Origin: Hyperoodon ampullatus
Lineage: Eukaryota; Chordata; Mammalia; Artiodactyla; Ziphiidae
Length of the DNA: 64,000 bases
Reading direction: 5' to 3'
NCBI GenBank assembly: GCA_949752795.1
Contig: OX457070.1
Coordinates: 35,373,574-35,437,573 of the forward strand
Part shown: positions 44,570-54,420 of the stretch, piece after piece
How the letters are laid out: every line of letters begins with the position of its first letter
Position numbering within the stretch: the first letter of the stretch is position 1
Notes under the pieces: generated by a model
Database searches by the model: none
Told to the model about the DNA's origin: nothing
The model's input: only the letters and a program-made list of their open reading frames with translations
Program-made: the position numbers and the translations under genes

Positions 44570-45480
44570 CTTCAGTTGTTTTCAAATTCAAACAACAGAA
44601 TGCCCCAACTCAGATTATCTTAAACAGTGAGAATATTTGTTATTCAGATAATAAGAAGGCTGAAAATAGTGTTCCATCAGTTAAATGACATTATCAAAGC
44701 CTCAGGTTTTTTCCATTTTTCTGTTTTGTCATTTTAAGCTGATTCAACTTTGTTCTCAGGCTAGCTTCTCCCGTGGCTGCACCAGGTTCATACAACCTAT
44801 CCTACATAATGTCCAGTGGAAGAAGCTAGGCCCAGGTATTGGGTAGACAACTAAAATGTTCACTATAAATGTCTAGATAGAAGAGTGCTGATGGTTAACG
44901 CTAAGAAAGATAGCCAATGGGTACATCAGGTTAGAAGCAAAGGTGGTAGGCAAAAGTGGTAGAGAATTGCATCTCTTAGAATACATTCAGCTGCAAATAA
45001 CAGAAACCCAACTGAAAGTGGTGGCTTAAACAGTAGGAAAATTTACTGGTTCGGACAACTGGAAGTCCAGAGGTAGACTGGACTTCAGGTATGGTTAAAA
45101 CTCAGTTCAACAACATCATCAAGGACCCAGGATAACATCAGTTCTATCCTAAAGTGGTTTTCTCATAGTCATAGGGTGGTAGTAACAATTAAAGCTACAT
45201 GCTTCTTTGTTTAAAAAAAAAAAGCCATCTCTTCTAATGACTCACTTATAAGCGAGGAAAGTTTTCCTAGAAGCCTCCAGACAATCTTCTTAGCATGTCT
45301 TATTGGCCTAGGAACAGTCATGTGCCTATTCCTAAACCACTCTGTTTCTAAAGGAATGCCATGTGCTGATTGGTTTAAGCACTAGGTCCTAGACCAATTA
45401 TAGGCAAAAAAGGATCAGATTGTATTGATTGAGGCAGACTTATCAGGGCCTGCCTCACATGTCTAGGTCAGTTCCTTAAA
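44570..45480. mobile_element. Unnamed medium-reiteration repeat, copies 3 and 4 side by side
   Basis: Copy 3 (about 44570-44930): CAACAGAATGCCCCAACTCA, TTATCTTAAACAGTGAGAAT, CCCGTGGCTGCACCAGGTTC. Copy 4 (about 44960-45480): CTGCAAATAACAGAAACCCA, GTGGCTTAAACAGTAGGAAA, AACTGGAAGTCCAGAGGTAG, TCATGTGCCTATTCCTAAAC. The order is shared, so these are two members of one family in the same direction. Confidence 0.5.
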
Positions 45481-45573
45481 CCAAATGGCTGATGCACGGT
45501 GTCAGGAGGTGGGATAGACGTTGAAGAGATTACCTCAGTGTCTACTACACAAGTGGAAGCCAACATTAAGGGA

Positions 45574-46209
45574 TACCCCGGGTCGTGTGGGGAAGGGCCG
45601 CGGGCCACAGGGGCGAGCACACTCCGGGAACATGGCAGCGGCGAACCTCGCCCAGATCCCTGACGTAGACATCGACTGCGACAGTGTCTTCAAGTATGTG
45701 CTGATTCGAGTCCATGTGGTGCTGCCCTCCGGGGCCCTGGCCAGGGAGAGCAAAGAGATCGTGGGCGGCTACAAGTGGGTGGAGTACCACTCCGACATCT
45801 ACAGACAAGTTATCAGGCGAGATGCAGAAGGGCTATGACTGCGAGTGCCTGGGGGGTGGGTGCATCTCCCACCAGAGCCAGGGCAAGAAGATCCACATGT
45901 ACGGCTACTCCATGGGTTACATGGTCGCGCCCAGCACTCCACTGAGAAGATCAAAGCCAGGTACCCTGACTACGAGGTTACCTGGGCCGAAGACGGCTAC
46001 TGAGGCCCTCCCAAGACTGGCCGCCTCCAGCAGCCCACAGGAACTCTGCCCTCAAGGCCACCTCCCAAGGGGTTGGGCTGCACCCCCTGGCACTTTGCCC
46101 CTCTGGCACTTTGCCGCCCTGGCCAAGCCTCAGTGCCCGGGGTTGCCTCTCTAGGGAGAATTAAAAGCATCGTCACCTCCACTGGTCCCTGAAAAAAAAG
46201 AAAAAAAAA
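45574..46209 (+). pseudogene. PHPT1P: Processed retrocopy of PHPT1 (phosphohistidine phosphatase 1), disabled
   Basis: The parent gene encodes a 14-kDa cytosolic enzyme that removes phosphate from histidine residues of proteins. Here the whole mRNA is present without introns: a GC-rich 5' UTR, an ATG at 45632, a coding remnant to TGA at 46001-46003, an ATTAAA signal at 46160 and an A-tail. Residues 1-57 align without gaps: [25 protein letters not shown] and the EYHSDIY motif, whose His53 is the known catalytic histidine. One extra base near 45803 shifts the frame and gives a TGA at 45836. The text continues in the next frame with [16 protein letters not shown] and YGYSM. Two extra bases near 45921 return it to the original frame for the last 26 codons (YPDYEVTW ... 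DGY). Two codons are missing just before STEK. Flanking ATTAAGGGA at 45565-45573 and 46210-46218 is the TSD. The presence of introns in the parent is known biology and is not seen here. Confidence 0.95.
46160..46165 (+). terminator. Polyadenylation signal ATTAAA of the PHPT1 retrocopy
   Basis: A common variant signal 26 bases before the encoded A-rich tail, carried over from the source mRNA. Confidence 0.8.
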
Positions 46210-46218
46210 ATTAAGGGA

Positions 46219-46960
46219 CAAAAGATAAATGGCAAAGTACAAGCATGAAACAGGGCAATTCAGAGCAGGGCTCTGGCTGGAGCATGTCTTTTCTATATGA
46301 TGTGTCTGGACAGTTTGACCACATAAGAAATAGAGGCTTCAATAACCAATATCTGACATTTTAATCTAATATTTCATTGTATGTGTGATACAGCAGATAC
46401 CTTTAATTACAATTCAGTTCATTAAATTCTTTTATCATTTCTCAAAAATTAAATTTCCTGTCAGCATCCTAAAAATGGCAATGTGACATATATGTGAGGA
46501 AGTACTAAGTATTTTACAAAATTGAGAATTTTAAGATTTTAAAATTTAAATTGTCAGTAACATTTATAGAGTTCAGTGTAAACATAGCTCTACACTAATC
46601 CCGGGAGGACGAAGCATTTTACATTAAATAAAATTTTTATTTATTAAGTCATTTTCAGTCAGACCTGTGATTACTAGGGGTGCATGCAGTGTTAAGACCA
46701 TAGATGTGGAGCATGTGTAGGGATTCTAGAATTTCATTTTAATCATCTTTGAAGATGTATAATTTTGTTTTTTAAGAAGTCAAGAAGCCCACAGTAAAAG
46801 ACATTTTATGTTTAAAATGTTTTTTTCATTATCCCAGCACCGTTGGGATTATTTTAGCATGACATTTACGTTACAGAATTAAGAAGTGGGGAGCATACTT
46901 CTTGAGTAGCACATGGGCTTCTACTACGGTGGTTCTGCCTTTGTTTTCAGTGTTATTTAA
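46219..46960. other. Unassigned AT-rich DNA
   Basis: No gene or named repeat is recognised. Confidence 0.4.
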
Positions 46961-46964
46961 ATCC

Positions 46965-47515
46965 AGGGCATTGGAAGTGCTTTGGAGTGATTTTTCTAAA
47001 ACTTAAATCTGATCATGTTGCTCCTCTGCTTCAAACTCATCAGCAGCCACTCACAGCCCTCACGTTGGATCCCAAACTCCTTAGTTCAGCCACAAGGGCC
47101 ATCAGGAGAGACCCCTACTTACCTTTCTATTTCCTTCTCTGACTCATCTCCCTACTCCCAGTCCATATTCCAACTATACTGATGAACTATTTGCAGTTTC
47201 CCAAATCACCAAACTCTTCCATGCTTCTGCCAGGAGCACCTTTCATCCTCCTTTCCTCCTAATCAGCTCTTTTCTTTAGGATGCTCATCCAGGAGCATCA
47301 CTTCCAGTTTAGATGACCCTCCTAGGAATACACATGCCTCCCTGGGCTGATGTCTGCCATTGCACTACCTACAACATATTCTGTTGAGGATGTTTATTCT
47401 TTTTCCCCATTAGAAGACCATGTCACCTTCGCCTTTTTACCTCCCTCCAGAACTTAATAAAATATTTGGCAGTTAATAGGCACTTAATAAGCATTTTTGG
47501 GCTGAATGAATTTAC
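46965..47515 (+). mobile_element. L2 LINE 3' part
   Basis: AATCTGATCATGTTGCTCCT, CTGCTTCAAACTCATCAGCA, TGGATCCCAAACTCCTTAGT, TCCTTTCCTCCTAATCAGCT and AATAGGCACTTAATAAGCAT give the sense-strand L2 order up to the GAATGAA tail. One of the best-preserved L2 copies here. Confidence 0.85.
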
Positions 47516-47539
47516 TTTTTCTTACATTTGCTCGTAATT

Positions 47540-47770
47540 AAAATAGCTATCATTTGTTAAAAAGCTTTTACATGCAAGCACTGTAGTAGATGCTTTACAT
47601 TTTTTATCTCGTTTAATTTTCACAGTTGTCATGTGAGTGGGAATCACTATCCTCATTTTAATGGATGAGGAAATAGGCTTAGAGAAGTTCAGTAATTTAT
47701 CTAAAATTAAGTAAGAGAGCTGGGATCAACCTCAAGTCTGTCAGGTTCCAGAACTCTGCTTTTTTTCTCC
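47540..47770 (-). mobile_element. MIR element, reverse orientation
   Basis: ATAGCTATCATTTGTTAAAA, GATGCTTTACATTTTTTATC, TCCTCATTTTAATGGATGAG, GGCTTAGAGAAGTTCAGTAA and CCAGAACTCTGCT cover almost the full length of MIR in reverse. Confidence 0.85.
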
Positions 47771-48450
47771 ATGCAACACATTATGGAGATCCTCCCTAAT
47801 ACCTAAGGATGAGAGGGTGCCAATCTCACAGTTATCCCAAGCAGATATACAGACTGTAAGCAGTGTTCCAAGATAAGCAGGCATCATTCCCATGGCTTAG
47901 AGTTATCATCACCTTAAGAAAAGAATACTAATCAGAAGCTGGAAGTATAGGAAATAGGATTCAGATTTTCAGGAATCCAGATCCAGAGATAAATCAGCTC
48001 TCCAGACAAGTGGACTGGGTCTCAGTGTAAGGCTCCATCCCAGCAAGGAATTAGAATACTAAGGGGGGGAATTGAAGCCCAGAGATTGAAATGTAACCAA
48101 GTTGACAGGGTTAGGGACTAACATATGGCCACCCAGGGATCACCAGATACCAAGTCTATGACAACAAGGCTAATTCTTAAGTCCCACTTAAAATATGGTG
48201 AATCTTTCAGTATATTTTCCACCCTAGACCCATGAATTGAGCAATGATATGAGAGATATCGGCACAACCTATCTCCCTGGAGAGTCAGGCAATGAGTCAA
48301 GGGAAAAAAATGTGCTGAGCAGCTTCCTAGATGAGAATTTCTGTCAAACAGTTGCTAAATCAGTGTTTAGGAAGAGAAAACTAATTTCTAACTTGATCCT
48401 TTCTGAACTTAAAAAAAGAAAGAGTCCTTAATTATAATCTGTATTGACTT
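47771..48450. other. Unassigned DNA
   Basis: No gene or named repeat is recognised. Confidence 0.4.
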
Positions 48451-48454
48451 TTTT

Positions 48455-48771
48455 TTTAAGTTTTAAAAAAAATTTTTAAATTTGTTTTTTAGCTGCGTTG
48501 GGTCTTCATTGCAGTGCGCGGCCTTCTCATTGCAGTGACTTCTCTTGTTGTGGAGCACAGGCTCTAGACGCACGGGCTTCAGTAGTTGTGGCATGCAGGC
48601 TCAGTAGTTGTGGCATGCAGGCTCAGTAGTTGTGGCTTGTGGGCTCTAGAGTGCAGGCCACGTGGGCTTAGTTGCTCCGTGGCATGTGGGATCTTCCTGG
48701 ACCAGGGCTCGAACCTGTGTCCTCTACATTGGCAGGCAGATTCTTAACCACTGCACCACCAGGGAAGTCCC
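48455..48771 (-). mobile_element. CHR-type SINE, long form, with an internal triplication
   Basis: Reverse long-form copy: AGCTGCGTTGGGTCTTCATT at the tail side, AGGGAAGTCCC at the head. The 22-base unit TCAGTAGTTGTGGCATGCAG-GC occurs nearly three times in a row at about 48570-48640, where other long-form copies have one or two. Confidence 0.92.
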
Positions 48772-48773
48772 AA

Positions 48774-48980
48774 TTTTTTTTTTTTTTTGCAGTATGCGGG
48801 CCTCTCACTGTTGTGGCCTCTCCCATTGTGGAGCACAGGCTCCGGACGCGCAGGCTCAGTGGCCATGGCTCACGGGCCCAGCTGCTCCGCAGTATGTGGG
48901 ATCCTCCCAGACTGGGGCACGAACCCGTGTCCCCTGCATCGGCAGGCGGACTCTCAACCACTGCGTCACCAGGGAAGCCC
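48774..48980 (-). mobile_element. CHR-type SINE, short form, abutting a long-form copy
   Basis: The T-run starts two bases after the head of the neighbouring long-form SINE, then GCAGTATGCGGGCCTCTCAC, ending AGGGAAGCCC. Both lie in the same direction. It probably used the neighbour's end or an A-rich site beside it as target. T-run plus GCAG (AG at 48791-48792) resembles a splice acceptor. Confidence 0.94.
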
Positions 48981-49262
48981 CTATTTGTGTTCTTTTTGAT
49001 GATAGTCACTCTGACAGGTGTGAGGTGATATCTCATTGTGGTTTTGATTTGCATTTCCCTAATGATAGCGTTGTTAAGCATCTTTTCATGTGCCTGTTGG
49101 CGATATGCATTTCCTCTTTGGAAAAATGTCTATCCAGTTCTTCTGTCCATTTTTTAATTGAGTTGTTTGTTTTTTTGATGTTGAGTTATATGAGCTGTTT
49201 GTATATGTTGGATATTAACCCCTTGTCGGCCATATCACTTGCAAATATTTCCCCCCATCTTA
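48981..49262 (-). mobile_element. L1 ORF2 C-terminal fragment
   Basis: TTTTGATGATAGTCACTCTG, TGATTTGCATTTCCCTAATG, TTTTCATGTGCCTGTTGGCG and AAATGTCTATCCAGTTCTTC form a reverse L1 ORF2 segment like 33130-33360. It is more diverged than the 1-970 copy. Confidence 0.88.
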
Positions 49263-49386
49263 TGAGTTTTATAATATCTTTATTGATTCAGTATTTTATG
49301 TCAAATCAGCAAACAATTTAAACCTTTTGTCAGTGTATTTATGTGCTAATACTTTGAGATACATAAAATACTACATAGCAGTTTGT

Positions 49387-49574
49387 GGGACTTCCCTGAC
49401 AGTCCAGTGGTTAAGACTTCACCTTCCATTGCAGGGGGTATGGGTTCGATCCCTGGTCAGGGAGCTAAGATCCGACATGCCTTGCAGCCAAAAAACCAAA
49501 ACAACAAACAGAAGCAATATTGTAACAAATTCAATAAAGACTTTAAAAATAGTCCACATCAAAAAAAAAAAAAT
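49387..49574 (+). mobile_element. CHR-type SINE, older form with complete unique tail
   Basis: GGACTTCCCTGACAGTCCAG head, GGTTCGATCCCTGGTCAGGG B-box region, then the distinctive tail GAAGCAATATTGTAACAAAT, TCAATAAAGACTTTAAAAAT, AGTCCACATC. The TSD is diverged: ACTACATAGCAGTTTGT (49370-49386) against ACTGCATAGCAGCTTGT (49575-49591). Confidence 0.93.
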
Positions 49575-49721
49575 ACTGCATAGCAGCTTGTAATACTGCT
49601 ACAGGTTTCTTCCCCATGAACACAGGGATAATGATAAATTCTATTTCACCTGATTCTCATTAAAATGGGAGAAAGTGTATAGTGTAGACACAGACCTACT
49701 AGAGAATGGACTTGAGGACAC

Positions 49722-49745
49722 GGGGAGGGGGAAGGGTAAGCTGGG
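49722..49745 (+). other. G-quadruplex motif in L1 3' UTR (first)
   Basis: Four G-runs (GGGG, GGGGG, GGG, GGG) with loops of 1, 2 and 6 bases. L1 3' UTRs are known to carry such tracts. Confidence 0.7.
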
Positions 49746-49871
49746 ACAAAGTGAGAGAGTGGCATGGACATATATACACTACCAAATGTAAAACCGATAG
49801 CTAGTGGGAAGCAGCCGCAGAGCACAGGGAGATCAGCTAGGTGCTTTGTCACCACCTAGAGGGGTGGGATA

Positions 49872-49890
49872 GGGAAGGTGGGAGGGAGGG
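49872..49890 (+). other. G-quadruplex motif in L1 3' UTR (second)
   Basis: Runs of GGG at 49872, 49880, 49884 and 49888 with loops of 5, 1 and 1 bases. Short loops favour stable folding. Confidence 0.75.
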
Positions 49891-50012
49891 AGTTGCAAGA
49901 GGGAAGAGATATGGGGATATATGTATATGTATAGCTGATTCACTTTATTATAAAGCAGAAACTAACACACCATTGTAAAGCAATTATACTCCATTAAAGA
50001 TGTTAAAAAAAA

Positions 50013-52570
50013 ATAAGTATACAAGTGACATTGTCAAGTTCATTTGTACAGAAGAGAACTTCTATTTTGTTTAACATTGATTAGAATTAAATCCTCCACT
50101 TGTAATTATACACATTTAATGACTAGAAGAATTCCCCCAGACTAGCTTCTGTTTTCATATATTTCAAATCTAGTTTCACCTCCACTACCTGTATACCTCT
50201 GTGCTGACCACTTTGGGACCTGTTCACATCATGATACAACCTCTGGCCCCTTCACCTTAGGGCCATGACACACCTTAGGGCCATGATGTCATGGATGAGT
50301 TAGGGATATTCCTGAGAGCCACTCCTACATTGAGATGGCTAGCAAAATCTTAACTGTACTCAGAAGTGATTATAAACCACGTGAACATTCCCATTAAACC
50401 CAGCCATATGTATTTCCAATTCACCTTTCCCTTAGTTGAATCTACTTGCAGCTACTCCAGCACTATACCATAAGAGAAAGTATGAGAAGCTCTGGTGGGG
50501 GTACTTTTACTTTGGTTGTAATTGCAGGTAGAATACCTTACTTTTGCAAAGTTTGCAAAAGTATTTGACCATGTGAGCATGTTGCTAGAGCCCTCCTAGG
50601 CCTGTATAAGTAAAGGGTCCCAAAGCTTAGACCTCATTAGCTTCACAGAGAATTTACTGCTGTCAGTAGAGAAAAAACTGTTAAACAGTCCTGTCCCATT
50701 TTTTTTTTCTGGGGATAGAGGGATGCATGAGATAATACAGACAAGGATATAAGCTTCCATATTCTGTGATTTGTCCTTGCATCAACCCTAATGGCACACA
50801 GTGTCCCAATGCCAACAGCTGGGCTCCTGTATCATACCCAGATTGGCACTTCTTTCCCACCACATCCTTTCTCCCCCACCTCCACCCTGTGCTCTTTGTT
50901 TTTATTTTGTTATTTTTTTTTGTCTTTGCTTTATTTGTCTATTTGTTGTGGTGGTTCTTGTCTGAAGATCTGTGTTTAGGATCTGAGTGGCCAGAATTAC
51001 AGGCACACTCTATAGACAGATGTGTATGATACTGAAATCTGGCAATGTCAGGAGCAGAAGGCATATGGCTGGATAGGCAAAGAAAGAAATGAGATTTGAA
51101 AATGTGAGGGTAGCTAAGGCAGGTAAAATTTGTATATACCGTAATTATCATTTTTGAAAACCATTTGCAGAATTAGTATAACAAAAAGTAATAACAGAAA
51201 GCAGGGTATTTCTATTCTTTTTTTAAAAAAATTAGTTACACAACTGAACTGTGCAGTTTGTTTCTCTTGGTAAAAATAGAAATGTCCTTCTGATAATATT
51301 CACGCTGATCCTAATGAATAATGACACAAGTGAATAAAATAGGACTATATCTGTATTTAGCATTAGAAAAAAAGGGAGTCCTTAAGAGAGCTCTGGGAGA
51401 AACCCTGAAGATGTAGTCCAATTTGTGGCTGCAAGCAGTTTTCACAGGCCTCCCACTACTGCTAAGTCTGTTAAGTACAGAACCATATGTTTCTCTGAAG
51501 TGTAAAAGTATAAGTTGGAAATTTTACTGAGAAAATTCTGCTGTTTCCCATGACGTGTGTTGATCAGACTTCTTACTGGAAAGTGCATTGGCTAATGTCC
51601 TGCGAGTCATACCCATTAATGATGTAGTGCTCATTTTTGCTTTTTGTAATACTTGCCTGTACTGGAACATCATGGTCCGACTTGTTTGTACATGTGTCTG
51701 GAAGGGCTGTGTAATTATTCTGGTTATAAAGTGTTGCAACAAACATCTGCAGACATGCTAGATATTATGAGTTCTATCTAAGGTTAAAAGAGAAAGAGCT
51801 AATGATATTGGCCCCCAAGTGTACTAATCATATTGACTTAGTATTTTGGTTCCGTAGTCTGGAATTACTTTATTTACCATCATTTTAATTGACAGAAGTT
51901 GGATCATGGCCAGTCCTCAAGTTTACGTCCAATTTTAGGTAATGCTGCTCTGATGTATTCTTGTTATAAATATATCTTTTAAAGAAGTCTGTTCTGTAAC
52001 AGCCAATGAAAATAAGTCACACCTTTGATTTTCACAATTTCAGTGCCCTTTATTAAGATGATCTTTTAAAATCAGTCAAAATTACTTTGGTCAAATCCTC
52101 TCCAATCAACACGTTTTTCATCTTTTTTTGGTCCAGTTGTTTTACCAAAAGGAATAGGTAGAAGAACTTCTCATTCTATTTTTCTACTCTACTTACTTAA
52201 ACACACTTTGCTAGTGGTGTGAGAATCCAGGTGACCCTGAGCAATATTACAAAGTAGGTAATGTTTGTCTTGGATGCCTGCCTCTGTTCCTGAAGTCACC
52301 CTTGCCCTTGAGGCCCCATCTCAGGCACTCTATTCTAAAATTTCCCTTTCAGTTCCTAGTATCTCTTTCTGTAAGATCATGGGTATCATATTTTCTTTCC
52401 CTCATTTAAATTCACCTGTTCTGTGTTGACTTTCCTTAAGATCCCAGGATACACTAGTTTGTGTAATTTCTTAAAAAGTCACTGCAGATGTACTCATAGG
52501 AGAGAGCTAGAGTAATCGTGAATCAAGAAACATAAGAATCTACTAGAAATTATGCCCTTTCTTCATTTAT
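50013..52570. other. Unassigned DNA, 2.5 kb
   Basis: The longest stretch with no recognisable repeat. Open frames stay below 90 codons and show no domain. If the window contains a conserved regulatory element, this interval and 52.7-54.2 kb are where alignment would look first. Confidence 0.4.
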
Positions 52571-52574
52571 ATTG

Positions 52575-52664
52575 TGTTGATCGTTCACTCATTTGACACA
52601 CATATTGAGCACTTATTATGTGCCAGAAATTGTTCTAGGCACTTGAAATATATCAAGTACCAAA
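52575..52664 (-). mobile_element. L2 3' tail, reverse orientation
   Basis: TCACTCATTTGACACACATA, TTGAGCACTTATTATGTGCC and AGAAATTGTTCTAGGCACTT. Confidence 0.65.
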
Positions 52665-54205
52665 AGATAAAATTCCCTGTGCTTATGTGCTCACATTTGT
52701 ACAGTTTTATATCTCTTGAGAGTATGAATCATGCTTTTTCATATTGTAAGTCATAACATCAGTGCATGCAATTTGAATTTTTTTTCATACTGTTTCCTCT
52801 GATCATGCTTTATGTCATGTCTGTATTACTTGATGAAACACAATTCAGTGTCTTAGATGTGGTCATTGAAGTGGCTGATCAGTGACAGTCTTGTTTCTCA
52901 CCTTATTGAAAACAAAGTGAGGGGCTGACAGGTTAAAGTTCACCATTTTCATAGAAGAGAGGATGCAGATCAGGGTCTAATGAGGCTGTACTCAACACAT
53001 ATATGTGGCACCAGCCATATCATGAGCAAATCCTAGCCATTAAAATTCCTGGCTTAAATTTTCCTGAAGGTTTGGATTAAAATGCTTACATAGGTGCCTT
53101 CTTCAAAACTGTATAGAGCCATCAACCTAAATACAGTCCATAATGGGACTGAATTTTTTAATTCAAATATTCATTTTCTGCTTAACTGATTATCACATAG
53201 AGAAAAGAATGAAATGGGAACATAAAAATTTAGAATAAGGGATTTGTCTGTGGAAAACATATACCTTTTAAAAAAACATGTAGCTAAAGCCAGGTCAGTG
53301 TGATTAATCTTGCTTTCAGAACATGAAGCTGTGCTGCCAAATGTGTACTCTGTTTTCCTAATCAAAATGTATATATTGTTACCATGATAATTCTGTCTTG
53401 ATGTATTTTTTAAATGACTTTGGCTTGCTACACAATCATATAAAACTCAACTCCCTCCACTAAAAAAAAAAAAAACCCAGTGTTAAACAGTTCAAGTTTC
53501 TCCCTGTGACGTAAATTAAAACCTGTAAGGTTCAAATTAGGAGACAGGAAATGAATCAAAGAAGATACCATGGTTTTTTTGCATCAGTTAAGTTGAAGTG
53601 TGCTTGCATCTGGAAGATGCCTAACTTTAAGCTTAAAAAAAAAAGGAGAACAGAGGAATATGATAAACCTTTCCTAAAATATAGCACTCTAAGAAAAAAA
53701 TTCTCTGCAGGAGTGTTGCATTAAGAACTTTATAAATATTAAAATAGAAGAGTAAATGTATATAATGTAATATTTATGGATTCTTAATTTAAATGCCAGT
53801 TTAGTAGCCTTTCGAAATATTGACTAAAAAATGGCCCTCTACCCTTCTTCAATAATGAATGAGCTTAGCTCTCCACACAAGTGAGAGGGAGGCAATGAAT
53901 GTGGACTCAAGCCAAGTAGTCAGCCTAGGTGTGTACAAAAAGCAGAGGGGGAGAAAAGGAGGAAGGAGGAAATAATTCCTCTGGTACAAGAAAGAACCTG
54001 TGAGGGAAAAGAGAGAAATTCTCTCCTCTGTGTCTAAGAAACCCATTTTTTGCTAACTTTGAATAGGAAAAATAAGAATATATTTAAATATTCTTCTTAT
54101 GAATGAGAAAAAACCCAACTCAGTGAAATTGAAGAGCAAATCTGATGGAGAAATAGATTTTTAAGAACTATTTTTAAATGTTTAAAGGGGATAGTTTCAC
54201 TTACT
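52665..54205. other. Unassigned AT-rich DNA
   Basis: No gene or named repeat is recognised. Short A-runs are at 53461-53473 and 53636-53644. Confidence 0.4.
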
Positions 54206-54420
54206 TCACAATAATTAGCACTTATTGAACCTCATATGCTAAGCACAGCCAAAATCTTTTTATATGTTGTCTCCTTTCATCTTTACAACTTTGTGAGGTA
54301 GCATAATTATGTTCATGGTCTATATTAAGAAACTAAGGCTTTCAGGGGGTGAAGAAACCCATCCAAAGCGTCACGATTCACACATAGGTTTGCTTATTTT
54401 AAAGCCTATGTCCTAAACAC
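54206..54420 (-). mobile_element. MIR element, reverse orientation
   Basis: AATTAGCACTTATTGAACCT, TTTCATCTTTACAACTTTGT, GAGGTAGCATAATTATGTTC and GAAACTAAGGCTTTCAGGGG follow reverse MIR order. Confidence 0.75.

Larger units (their letters stand above)
49692..50012 (+). mobile_element. L1 3' UTR end, plus strand
   Basis: Reads as the complement of 60768-61085: GACCTACTAGAGAATGGACT, AGCTAGTGGGAAGCAGCCGC, AGATCAGCTAGGTGCTTTGT, TATAGCTGATTCACTTTATT, ATTATACTCCATTAAAGATG, then an A-rich end. A severely 5'-truncated insertion. Confidence 0.9.

Noticed and set aside
45535..45808. Minus-strand frames over the PHPT1 retrocopy
   Set aside because: Shadows of the GC-rich plus-strand coding remnant.
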